The position numbers were made by a program, and so were the translations under genes. Source: Epiperipatus broadwayi (Eukaryota; Onychophora; Udeonychophora; Euonychophora; Peripatidae). Taken from it: a stretch of 64,000 bases of DNA. Positions 36,159 through 46,955 of the stretch are shown here, piece by piece. Where the stretch lies: NCBI GenBank assembly GCA_028023455.1, contig JAQFVV010006341.1, positions 2,794,001-2,858,000 of the forward strand, given 5' to 3'. Each line of letters begins with the position of its first letter. Position 1 is the first letter of the stretch. The notes beneath the pieces are model-generated. The model ran no database searches. It was not told the DNA's origin and saw only the letters and a list, made by a program, of their open reading frames with translations.

Positions 36159-36839
36159 TAAGTACAAATAGTAAGTACAAACTGATAAATAAACTTATTT
36201 AAAGTTAAATCATTATCTTTCTCAGAATAAGAATAAAATAATAAAACTTTTCACTTTTGTATACTTTCTTATTCTTTATATTATGAAAAATAAAAAATTG
36301 TAAAAAAAATATGATGTCTATCTAACCTTTCATTCCAAAATTCAAGCTGTTGTATTTGCAAGAAAAATATAACAACAATCACTTGTAACATTTTGTGATT
36401 GCATTGTTTCAGTCCTACTGTGAATTAAACATTTTTTAATTTTTTTATTAATTTCTAATAATTTTATTTAATATATACGTATTTTTAAATGTTCATTGAA
36501 ACTGCAATTAATGAAAACTTGGGGTGTGTGGCAGATAGGCTGTATATATGTGTGTATAACATAATCTTAGATATATTATTTATATTTGAATGTGCATTTA
36601 TTAATTCCATAATTATTTCTATAGTGGGTTGTTGTTAAATAGTTGTAACTTATAATATATAAATCAGAGCATTAAAATATCTTCTCCTGAAATCATATTG
36701 TTGAATTTAAAATTCAGAAGTTGATTTTGATATATATATAATCTAATAGTGTATTTTATAATAAGGTCAATTCAGAATGCTTCAATGCATTGATTTATAT
36801 ATATATTAAATACTATCTAATGCTATACTTGTAATTATA
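36159..36839. other. Unassigned AT-rich intron sequence
   Basis: Nothing recognised between the LTR element and the left end of the Penelope-like palindrome. Confidence 0.4.
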
Positions 36840-39449
36840 TATAAAATAGAAATTCACATAACATTACAATACTAACCAAAAACAAAATTCACTAAAATTC
36901 TTTCACAACTATGATTTCATCTGTTAACAAATAGACCTTGTCAAGTAATATTCAACTAAACATACAATGTATAAATATACAAAACAAAATAGCTTTCCCA
37001 TCATTCACTTCAATAACCGACTTCCTTTAATATCAAAGGATGCCTTCATGAGATTAATGGCCTCAAATTCAAAACAATTTATCATCAAAGTTTATTTTAA
37101 TCTTTTCAATTCACTGTTTTTCATAAAAGATAGCCTCTGCATTGTCAAATAATATTTTATAATCTGTATTCAGTTTAATTTTTTCATTAAGATTTAATTT
37201 ATTCTAATCTGTATAAATTTTATGACAACTGCAAGGAATCTTATAAACTACCCCAGGAATAGATTTGTAATCAATTGACTGTTTGGAACTATTTAGTAAT
37301 GAATTTAAACTTGGGCTTTTTTCAAATCACTTTCATACCACCCAATAAAAAACTATTCTTGTAAATCAGTTTACTAATTGATGACTTATGTGGCAAAGAA
37401 ATAAATGCTTTATTCTCATTAACAATTAAATCTATTAACAGATTTATAGATATTTTTATTAAATATATTGCTAATAAATTTTTGATTATATCCTAATTCA
37501 ATATAGTCAGAAGCAAATTGACTCCTGAATATAATTATTATTTTCAAAATTATTAAGCCTTTCATTTTTATAATAAAAAAAATCAATAAAGTCTTTTATG
37601 AGTAAAAGATTGATCTAAAAATTTTAATTGAACAAATTCAGATATACTCCTCTCAATAGTAAATTTAATATTAGAATGAAACAGATTCAATCTGTCAAAA
37701 AAATCCTTTAATTTATCTTCTTGTATAACAAACAAGCAATCATCAACATACTTAACAAATAATTTTAATGAAGCAGAAAATTATTAATAACATTACTCTC
37801 TAAAAAAATCAATATAGATAGAGCGTATTAAAGGAGAAATAACATAATTAATAACGCAACCCTCTTTAATTTTATAAAATACAACAATACACAAAAAACA
37901 GAATCTTCTTATAATAATAGTAAATCATGAATAACTTTAATCTTATCTGCAGAGAAATAATCAAATTTCTTTAAAACATCAAGAAACACATTAATGCTCT
38001 TTATCTTATCAACTAATTGCTACATATTTTCAATATGTAAACTACCAAAAACACAATTATTTTCTAAAACAAATCCATTAATTTTTTATATATTTCAAAA
38101 GAAGAAGAAACACCAAATTGATCTAAATTTTTATAATTCTTAAAAAACATTATATGAAATTTTATCATCAATCCTACCTGTAAAATGAAATATACACCTT
38201 AAAGGAAAATTATTTTTACGAGATTTCAAATTTAAAGAAAACCTAAGGAGCCAAAAATTCATTAGGATAACAACTTAAATAAGTAGGTATCAAAAATTAA
38301 TTTATTTACCATAGATTTCATAAGTTCAATAGAATCTAGATTTTATTTTTTTACCAGAATCAGAATTTAAAATAGAATACTTCCCATTATTTAATTCTTA
38401 AGAAACTTTATTTTTAAAATCATTATTATTTAGCAATTCAAAATGGCCACCTTTGTCTTCTTTTAATAGAGTAACATCATTGGTCTTTAATCTTTTTTCT
38501 AAGAAAATCTCTCTTTGGGGCAAAAACAAATTTTTCTCTCTCAAGTAACTGCCTATTTAAAATTACCTATAAAGATTTTATTATTATCTGAAATATTTCT
38601 TTATTGAATTTGAAAATAATAATTATATTTAGAGGAGTCAATTTGCTTCTGACTATATTGAATTAGGATATAATTGTAAACTTATTAGGAATATTATATT
38701 TAATAAAAATATGTAATTCTAAAGAATTTTATAACCTGCTTTTCTGTACTAACTGTAATAATTAAGAAAATGTTGAAATATTTAACAGCAGAACAGGTTT
38801 GATTTATAATAAAGAATTTATTTAAAGCTAAGCATTTTCAATACTGAATAGTATCGTAATCATAGCATTTAATAACTAAAAGCAGTTGAGATTTAAATTT
38901 ATTTTGAATATTATAGAATAAATTACCATAAAATGGAATTTTTAAGGACAAGCCAATGATGAAAAATGATAATTACAAGTGTCATTTTTTAGTGTCCTTT
39001 TCATTATGAGTGATTATCTTGAGCTATTATTGATTATGCCTCCTTCACCTTTCTATCATTTCTCTCAGAGCAAACAATATCAGCTGTAGAGAGATCAAAA
39101 TTGTTGCCAGTTTGCAACTCATAATCCAAGAAAACAGAAGAGTTCACAGATGCTGGGCAAATCTTGTAGATAAGTTATCTCTTGTTTATCTATAATAAAT
39201 TTTTTAAGCAATTAGATCCTTTGCAATTTTGTAAACAATTTAATGTGAAGCCTCTAGTTATTTTGTTTTTCGAATTATTTAATAACTTATTTTAAAGATG
39301 TAGGCGAGTGAAAGCTGATATTGTATTTGTCAGTACAAATATTTAAAATTTATGTGTAACTTTAAAATCATAAGGGAGACTAAATCATTTTTTGTCTTCA
39401 GATTGGATGTTTATAGGGACCAAGATTTTGTTATAAAAATTAGCGATAA
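36840..39449 (-). pseudogene. Penelope-like retroelement, left arm of palindrome
   Basis: Read right to left on the minus strand: linker and end of a GIY-YIG domain (about 39170-39010; ELQTGNNFDLSTADIVCSER), then an RT region. Near 38430-38490 it reads LLKEDKGGHFELLNNNDF; near 37695-37755 it reads LFVKYVDDCLFVIQEDK, with the catalytic YVDD; then FHSNIKFTIERS. A second GIY-YIG region follows at about 37290-36990, matching the better preserved copy at 42.3-42.7 kb. Many stops. Penelope-like elements encode RT plus a GIY-YIG nuclease, so this is one such copy preceded by the tail of another. Host-independent activity is excluded by the breaks. Confidence 0.8.
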
Positions 39450-39772
39450 CCAGAGAAAAAACAGACCTATATACAAAAGATTTAATTAACATAGGGAATT
39501 CTAAAAAAATAAATTCAATTATCGCTAATTTTTATAACAAAATCTTACACCATATAAACATCCAATCTGAAGACAAAAAATGGCCTAGTCTTCCTTATGT
39601 TTCTAAAGTTGCACAAAAATTAAAAAATATTTATTGACAAATGCAGTATCAGTTTTTGCTCACCTCCATCTTTAAATAAGTTATTAAATAATTTGAAAGA
39701 CAAAATAATTAGAGAGGCTTCACATCAAATTGTGTATAAAATTAATTGCAAAGGATCTAATTGCTTAAAGGC
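39203..39772. repeat. Core of giant palindrome
   Basis: TTTTTGTCTTCAGATTGGAT ... ATAAAAATTAGCGATAA (39389-39449) pairs with 39519-39580; the unpaired spacer is 39450-39518. Pairing continues outward (AAGCAATTAGATCCTTTGCA at about 39207 with its complement at about 39750). Beyond the solo LTR it resumes at 41779, giving arms of over 1.4 kb. Confidence 0.87.
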
Positions 39773-39775
39773 TTA
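39450..39775 (+). pseudogene. Penelope-like element, right arm, 5' part
   Basis: Plus-strand reading: DLYTKDLINIGNSKKINSII, then WPSLPYVSKVAQKLKNIY, then LNKLLNNLKDKIIREASHQIV and YKINCKGSNCLKA. This is the usual linker from the RT C-terminus into a GIY-YIG domain in Penelope-like proteins ('lPYv.glsekl...lL...KDk....GvvYkipC.. C'). Two frameshifts are visible. It is cut off on the left at the palindrome centre, and on the right by the solo LTR, after which it continues at 41779. Confidence 0.74.
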
Positions 39776-41778
39776 CTATTGTAACGGGCACACATGCCGT
39801 TACATTCTAATAAATAAAATTAAAAACAAGTTCGCAGATAAAAACTTCTTTTTTAAGAATTAAAAATTGAAAGTTAAAAGTCATCTAAACTTTATATATA
39901 TAAAATTGCACAGATGAAAAATTATTAAAAGAAAACTTTATTAAAAAAAGAAAAAGTTTTAAAACTAAATTTTCAACAAAAACTTAAAAAGCTTTAAAGA
40001 TAAAAATATATCTTTAAGAACGTACAAATTTAATTAATGCTATTGTGTAAAATGGAAATGATTATTTTAATTAGTTAAAAGTAAACTAGCCCTTGGGCAT
40101 CTTCAAATGTATAAGTAAAGGTCAGATAGGAGAGAAAAAACAACAGAAATTAATAGCCAATAAAAGAAATCCCTCAGGAAATGGACCTCAATGAAAGGAT
40201 CATCATCATCATGACGTAGTGTCCACTCAATCCGAAATTTTACTATAAAAGGAAAAGTTTTGAAAAAAAAAGAAAGAAAGATGTGATAGCGAGAGATGTG
40301 AAAGAAGGGTGTGCGGAGAGAGTTGAAGGAGAAGGGATTGAAAAGACACACTCTTCAATCCCATCAGTTTTTTTTTTTTTAAAGAGAAAGAGAAATGACC
40401 AATCATTTTCCCATATTGCGGACTATAGGACATCTGGGCCCGGCAATAAAATACCAGCTACAATAAAGGACCAATGGCTAATTGCATACCGATCTCCGCA
40501 GGACTTTGTGAGAATTAACACCTTCCAAATTATAAGCAATTAGAAACTACGGACTTTTTAAAACAGTAAGAACTACATAACTAATGAACATTTTCAAAAC
40601 AGTAAGAACTTTAATTCCAAAACCATTTCAGTATTTAATAGAAATAGAATCCTATCTGACCAACGTAAATTATTATTAATAATTAATTTTATATGATGTA
40701 TTTTTTTTTAAAAATTATTTCCATTAAGTTATTTTTTTTCGTTCTTTTAAGTTTTATTATGATTTTTTTTTTTTTGTTAAACAACTTTTAATAAATTTAA
40801 ATTTAAGTCGGGCATGAAGGGCTGCATAGATTTGTAAAATTATATTAGTTTAATTAAGGGAGAGTTAATCTTATGTTATTTGTTTCGTAGTTAAATTGGG
40901 TTAATTGATTGGATATACTGGTGTAATTAGTAAATGTAGTATGAAGGTCCGCTACGTGCAGGATCACATGATACGCCACACTTGAGCAAAATAAGTCCCA
41001 TATCGTACTGACCATTGGAAGCAGATGTATTTCCTGCTCCTTGGATCACCCCTTTAGCCTATGGAATGGGATAGTAAGATGGCAAAAAGGACTGCAATCC
41101 CTTCCTATGGAGTTTTTTTTTATTGCTCTTCTCGCCAGACAGATGTAACATTCCTGTACTGGTCAAGAGACAATTTCTTCTCTATAACCATGCTGTTCAG
41201 ATGTGCATTCTTGACAGTATGGTATTGTGCTGTCGGATTCATGCTGCATTGAATACATCAATATATCAGATAGATTGGTGTTGGTTTGACTGCGAACTTT
41301 TGGCCTAAAGTTAAATCAGGGATAGAGTATTTTCTTTTCAAATGCAATCTATGTAGTCTATTCATACTCGATACTAATAAATTATTAAATTCATCTGTGC
41401 GAATGTCTAAAAAAAGTTAAATTATAAATTAAAATCTAAAGTAAAATTATAATGTTTTATAAAAAAATTAAAGTAAACATAGTAAATAATAATGCTAAAT
41501 ATTATTTATATTAAATAAATATTTGTGTGCTATTACTGGCAGTGGCTTCTCTTTTTTTTTTTTTTTTAATATTGAAAATATATTTTAATACGAAAGTATA
41601 CATTATCTCTTCTGCTCCGCGAGCTAATGACTGGGGTTAATGGTTGAAATATAAAATAAAGTGGGATCTTAACTTATGTATCTGCCTACTATATAAATTT
41701 TTCAGGTTCCAATAGCCTGGTGGCGCCCTGCACGGCAGATACGGTAAGACTCCATGTTCTCCCCGACCGTTATACTAT
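39776..41778 (+). mobile_element. Solo LTR of the 11.9-kb LTR family, 1995 bp
   Basis: It runs from TGTAACGGGCACACATGCCG at 39780 to CCCCGACCGTTATA at 41774, with CTAT on both sides (39776-39779, 41775-41778). It is alignable along its whole length with the LTRs at 24.3 and 34.0 kb but clearly more diverged, with unique stretches (for example 40430-40560). TGACGTAG (40212) and TATAAAAG (40244) keep the family spacing. It interrupts the right arm of the Penelope palindrome, so it is younger than that arrangement. Confidence 0.9.
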
Positions 41779-42965
41779 GAAGAAATGATAGCTAACTTAT
41801 CGATAAGACTTGTCCAACATAATTAACACAACTGTGCTAAGAAAAGCAGTCAATATGTTTCTGTTTTTTCCTATCATGAGTTGCAATCAGGCCACATCTC
41901 TGATCTTTCTATGGCTGACATCGCTCGCTCGGAAAAAAATGATAGAAAGAGATAGATCAATGAGGCATGATCAATAGCTAAAGATATTCACACCATTAAT
42001 AAAAAAAATCTCTAGTACCCCTCTTTTTAAAAAATGGCACTAGTAGCTATTATTTTTCATCATTGGCATACAAATCTACTCTTAAAAATTCAATTTTATG
42101 ATAATTTATTCTATAATGTTCAAAATAACTTTAAATGCAGATCTCAATTGTTTTTAGTCATTTAATGCTATGATTATGATGCTATTTATTAGTGAAAACT
42201 TTAAATCATTTTTTTTTATTATAAATCAAACTTTTTCTTCTATTAAATGTTTCAACATTTTCTTAATTATTAATAAAAATATTTATAAATCTGTTAATAA
42301 TAAAGATTTAATTGTTAATGAGAATAAAGTTTATTTCTTTATCTTATAAGTCATCAATTAATAAATTGATTTATAAGAATAGTTTTTTATTGGGTGGTAT
42401 GAAAGTGGCTTGGACAAAATTTCTGAGTTTAAATTCATTACTAAATAGTTCAAAACAGTCAATTGATTGCAAATCTATTCCTGGGGTAGTTTATAAGATT
42501 CCTTAAAGTTGTTATAAAATGTATGTGGGTCAGAGTAAATTAAGTCTTAGTGAAAGAGTTAAAGTTTATAAGGGTAGAGTTAAAAATAGATATCATAACT
42601 CAGTTTTCTATATTTATGAACTGAATACAGGTCATAAAATATTATTTGACGATGCAAAAGGTATCTTTTATGTAAAAAGTGAATTAAAAAGAGTAAAATA
42701 AACTTTGGTGATAAATTGTTTTGAATTTGAGGCCATTAATCTCATGAAGGCATCCTTTAATATTAAAGGAAGTTGGTTTTTAAAGTGAATGATGGAAAAA
42801 CTATTTTGTTTTGTGTGTGTACATATATATGTTTAGTTGTATATCACTTGACAAGGTTTATTTCTTAATAGATGAACTCATGATTGTGAAAGAATTTTAG
42901 TAAAATTTTGTTTTTGGCTAGTATTGTAATGTTAAATCAATCTTTAGTGTCTACTTAAGTATATT
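41779..42965 (+). pseudogene. Penelope-like element, right arm, 3' part with GIY-YIG domain
   Basis: About 41880-41990 reads ELQSGHISDLSMADIARSEK then NDRK, the end of the first GIY-YIG region. About 42335-42510 reads SLSYKSSINKLIYKNSFLLG ... SIPGVVYKIP, then KMYVGQSKLSLSERVKVYKG and NSVFYIYELNTGHKILFDDA (42519-42700), then EAINLMKASFNIKGSW. The YK(I)P...(M)YVGQ pattern and the downstream 'NTGHKI.FDdAk' are GIY-YIG hallmarks in Penelope-like elements. The RT segment present in the left arm (about 37560-38580) is deleted here. One stop lies between VYKIP and CYKMYVG. Confidence 0.8.
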
Positions 42966-44452
42966 AGACGCTAATTTTATCATTGGTTGTATCAGATAAA
43001 AATCAAATCTTTTAATTGGCCAACTCACAAACTGAAGACAAAGCTTATTGTTAAAACGTATTCGCCTATAATATTAAATTCAACTCAGATACGTTTATAA
43101 AAAGTATATAATTAATTTTTCAGGTCATGAAGAAAACGAAAGTTCTTTCAAAAATAAATTGCTATTTATTTATTCTAAGATATTCAATATCGGCAACATA
43201 AAAGTTATAATGTAAACAAAAAGATCGACTTTTACGTTATAGAAAAGTAAATATTTCTTTTTACTACATCTTCAATATATTTACTTAAATCTTCAATATT
43301 TTTCGAAAATAATTTTGTTTTTTTATTATTCTCTCTGAAAATTATGTTTAATTTCCATAAATATTATTTAATAATAATTTAAATCGTATTCGAAATGAAA
43401 ATCTCAGCGTTTTTCTTTATTTTCTTTGATCAGGCAGTTTCTTTGTTCTTTCCAGCCAATCAGAATGTCTTTTTCGGCTGAGAGCATGCTAAGAACCAAT
43501 CACAAATAATGTTCCTTCTTTGTTTAGGTTTAAATGCGTTTTTTTTCTATTTTTTACTTCTAAAATAAATCGGAAGATGTCACCATCGTACAGAACTTTT
43601 AAAAACGAATTCAATACGTATTTAACGAATATTTTCGTATAAAAACTGGCTGAGTTAGAGTGATTTCAGATGTCGACGAGGAGCCTCGTAGGAGGCGGGA
43701 AAAGGGTTCCCACTTTATTATTAAAAAGAGATTGCCTTGACAACAATTTGAAATTGTTGATTGTTATTGATGTTGGGATTGTCTAAGTGTTGACTGGTTT
43801 TTTTAATGATATATATATGTAAGACTGTACATTTATGTGAGTAATTTCATATATTTATGCATATAATTATATTAAATTAAATTGAATACAAATGAGTTGT
43901 CTATTATTTTGATTTATTTATAATTCAATTAAGTTGTTTATAATTTTTTGACAACATTATGATCATAAAATTTACTGAAAAATGATTATAAAAAATGAAA
44001 TTATATATGTATGTATGCATGTGTGCATGTAATTTTAATTTTTGATATAGATGAATATATATGGATTTGTACATAAAAATGAGTAAATATTTTATGTATT
44101 TATGTATGGATTTATTTTTATATTCATAATTTATTATAACAATTTAAATTGTAACATGTTGAAATATTTACTTTTTTATATTATAGAATATATTTTGTTT
44201 TATTTCTTTTATTAGAGATGATAAACATATTTATATTTTAAATAATAACTTCATAAGTATAAATAGGAAATAACCAACCAAAAACTGCACCATTAAGTTT
44301 TACTGTTTTTCTGAAGAAAGTTATAAATAGAAAAACAAAAGAAATTTCAAATAAACTTCAATTTTTTTATAAAGTATAATTAAACAACATTTAACTTACA
44401 TGTACTTATATAGAAAATAATTTTTTTAAAAAAAAAAAATCTTTTATAACAG
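42966..44452. other. Intron D, last part, with CCAAT/E2F-like motifs
   Basis: AT-rich except a patch at about 43440-43710. It holds two CCAATCA motifs (43456, 43496) and GGCGGGAAAA (43694), an E2F-like core, next to GAGGAGCCTCGTAGGAGGCG. No open frame follows. The intron ends in a T/A-rich tract and CTTTTATAACAG. Confidence 0.4.
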
Positions 44453-44510
44453 ACATATGGTTCCAGCATTCTATCTAATGTATCGGCATGGTGTTCCTCA
44501 TATAATAAAG
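44453..44510 (+). CDS. POLRMT: POLRMT exon E
   Basis: The acceptor CTTTTATAACAG ends at 44452 and the donor GTGAGTCGTT starts at 44511. The exon is 58 bp; its first base completes the Val codon begun in exon D. The next 19 codons read HMVPAFYLMYRHGVPHIIK, ending in phase 0. POLRMT proteins carry a conserved '(V/L)PA(F/L)YH.Y' motif here, followed by 'G.ikphP' in the next exon. No exon with that continuation, or with the later catalytic motifs, was recognised in 44511-64000. Confidence 0.77.
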
Positions 44511-44609
44511 GTGAGTCGTTGACTTTTTTATTTTATTACATGAAGATTAAGGAGATTTAAAATTTTGAATTAGTTTTTATTATATAGATTATCTTTCTAA
44601 TTCTCTGAT
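44511..44609. other. Start of intron E
   Basis: Short AT-rich lead into the dispersed repeat. Confidence 0.4.
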
Positions 44610-45475
44610 TATATATTGTAACACTTGCACAAGCATATATAAAGTTGAAAGGAAAAGTAGAAATAAAAAAATTTTGTAGATATTTTTCTACATTTTCTGG
44701 AATAAAATTAAATAATTTTGAATTTAAAATAAAATTTTATCATAAAGCATGTAGTAGATGAAATAGAACTGATAATTTTTAACATTTCTATTATCTATCT
44801 TTGAAATCTTTTAATCAATGCTTGTATACATTTTTCTATCTATTCTTAAAAAAAATCTTTGTAGATCAACTTTTTGTAAAATTTCAAAGTTGATTTCAAA
44901 AGATTAAAAAGAAAAAAAACAGCTTTTAACTAAAAACAGTTTTAATTAGTGTTGTTGTCACCTCAGCTGACTATATAAAAAGAGTTGATAAAAAATAGTT
45001 TAGTTAGCTGGTAGTTTTTTGTAAGTTTTTTGGTTAATATTTTAAGAAGCAGTTGGCAGTAATTATAGCTGGTCAGAAGTAGCTAGCTAGCAGAGTACTC
45101 CAGATCAAGACAGAAAACTAACATGGATCAGATGTAGCTGAAATCAAGCTATAAGGAGGCAGGTACTACTGGTTCACTATGCTGGAGTTTTGATTTATGA
45201 AGCCCGATCCAGTTTCTGTATTCATTAACTTGAAGAAATATGGACAAGATAGCTTGTTGGCCAAAGTCCAAGTGGAACCAAGAGAATGCAAACATTGACA
45301 ATATTCACTTGATTATACCTTTCTGATATGACAATAAACCAATCTTACCAAGATCAGCAAGCTCACCAAGAGAATTCCTTAGCTTGCTGAAGAATTAGAT
45401 ATACCTATGCTATTTCAGCTATATGCAGAGAAGCACAGATAACGTATATACATGGAATATAATTGGTGAGTTATT
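44610..45475 (+). repeat. Dispersed ~830-bp repeat, copy 2
   Basis: Collinear with 6690-7520. It starts around GCACAAGCATATATAAAGTT and ends near TATGCAGAGAAGCACAGATA. This copy has extra sequence around 45000-45110 (TAGCTAGCTAGCAGAGTACT) that is absent from copy 1. Confidence 0.72.
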
Positions 45476-45830
45476 TTAGTAATTCTTTCAAATTAGATTT
45501 TAAAACCTATATTTTTAAATTTAAAAACATAATCACCATTTTAAAAATATAACAGTTATATAAAAAAAAAATCTTTTTGTTGAATGTGTGTTAATGTAAG
45601 GATTTCTATAGCTAAGTTGTACATAAGATTAGTCAGTTTAAATTTGCTACTAAAGTTTTTTTTTTAATTTTAATTTAAGAATAGTTAGTTATTTTGAAGA
45701 AAAGGATAACATTTTAGAGGCCTAATGTACACATGATTATTGATCAATTGTTTTTGAAAGCAAAGTTTTTATCTTTTGTGCAAAGGGATTTGAAGAGTAG
45801 GAGAGGAAGTATAAAGTCAAATATAGAATA
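45476..45830. other. AT-rich lead-in to the CR1-type LINE
   Basis: No frame was recognised. The LINE's 5' untranslated region may start near 45700, where purine-rich sequence (GAAGAGTAGGAGAGGAAG) begins. Confidence 0.4.
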
Positions 45831-45831
45831 G

Positions 45832-46038
45832 GTGACTTGGAAAATAAATAATATGGATTGCATTTGTATTTTGCAATGCATATATAATTGTCAGAAAGGA
45901 ATTAGGCGTGCTGTGGTAGAGTGTACTGTATGTGATGAGGTTTTCCACTTGAAATGCTTAAATAAGACTAGGAAGGGCATAACAGGCTTATGGTTATATA
46001 GACAGTGTGTGAATGTTATAAAAGAGGTGAAAAAGTGA
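45832..46038 (+). pseudogene. CR1-type LINE ORF1: PHD finger part
   Basis: 68 residues with a PHD-like zinc finger: MDCICILQCIYNCQKGIRRA, then VVECTVCDEVFHLKCL and WLYRQCV. The order C-x-C, C, C-x2-C, H-x2-C, W..C follows the C4HC3 pattern, but the first and last cysteine pairs look damaged. CR1-like LINEs can carry ORF1 proteins with a PHD finger and an esterase domain. The frame stops at 46038; the next ORF1 piece is in another frame. ORF1 proteins of this type are thought to bind nucleic acid or chromatin with the element RNA. Confidence 0.72.
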
Positions 46039-46060
46039 TTTAAAAGTGTAGATAGCGTAA

Positions 46061-46327
46061 AGAGAAAGTCAGGAGAAATGGAGCAAAACATAGTTGAAGA
46101 AGGCAGAATAGAGTGTATTTGTAGTGACAAGAGATATGGTTGGAAAAATAGTTAGTGCATTGGAGATGGTTGGCCAAAGAATAAATAAGATAGAGGAAGA
46201 GGATGTAGAAGCAAAATTAAAATCATTAGAGACAAAGTGTGAGCAGATAAAGGAATTATTGAGTAGGAATGATAAGGAAGAAATAGATAAGGAAAGTCCA
46301 GAAGGTGGTAGAGAAGGTTGTCAATGA
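46061..46327 (+). pseudogene. CR1-type LINE ORF1: coiled-coil part
   Basis: The frame at 46124-46327 reads MVGKIVSALEMVGQRINKIE and VEAKLKSLETKCEQIKELLS, with regular hydrophobic spacing of a coiled coil rich in E and K. It joins the PHD part upstream and the esterase part downstream only through frameshifts; the last 23 bases overlap the esterase frame. Confidence 0.65.
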
Positions 46328-46826
46328 AGCAGAGAAAGTAGACTATGAGATAGTATTGATAGGCGATTCATTAATAAGAGAATGTGGAGATATAATTGCA
46401 AGGGAAAATAGAAACAGATATGTAAGAATATGTTTGCCTGGAGCTAGAATCAGGGATGTTACAGATAAAGTAAAGAAGCAAGGGAATAGAGATGTATATG
46501 TTATGGTAGGGACTAATAATTTATCAGAGAGAGTAATGGGTGAATACATAGAATTGATTAGGAATTTGAGTATGATTAAAGGAAGAATAGGAATAGTTGG
46601 TTTATTACCAAGATTTGATAAAAGGTATATGTTAGATAGGGCATGTTCTATAAATGAGAGATTGAAAAAATTGTGTGAGAGAAATGATGTTACATTTGTG
46701 GATGTGTGGGATTTTTTTATTGGGAAGAGGGAGTTATATAGTAAAGATGGGTTGCACTTAGGGAAACAAGGAAGTGAAGTTTTAGGGAGTCTGATTTATA
46801 AAGAAGGTAGTTTGGGAAACTTGTAA
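46305..46826 (+). pseudogene. CR1-type LINE ORF1: SGNH/GDSL esterase domain
   Basis: 173 residues, the longest intact frame of the window. IVLIGDSLIREC (Ser22 in the GDS block I), LPGARIRDV (block II Gly, ~46), YVMVGTNNLS (GTNN, block III, 69-72) and SKDGLHLGKQG (Asp148/His151, block V) give a complete SGNH hydrolase active-site set. In CR1-like LINEs this domain ends ORF1. The substrate is unknown; membrane or lipid interaction has been proposed for such ORF1 esterases. The domain is intact although the frames around it are broken. The minus-strand frame at 46343-46549 is its shadow. Confidence 0.85.
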
Positions 46827-46955
46827 AGGGGGGTGGGATTTTAAATTGCAGTGTTATTTGAAAGAAGAAGAATGGATGGGATGTAAGGAATAAACAAAGA
46901 GAAGCTGATTTAGATATAAATGTAGATATGGAGAGGGAATGGGTCTGTAAAATTA

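Noticed and set aside
45891-46130. Minus-strand frames opposite the CR1 LINE (also at 46343, 47552, 47695, 48519, 48968, 49210)
   Set aside because: Shadows of purine-rich LINE coding sequence on the plus strand.
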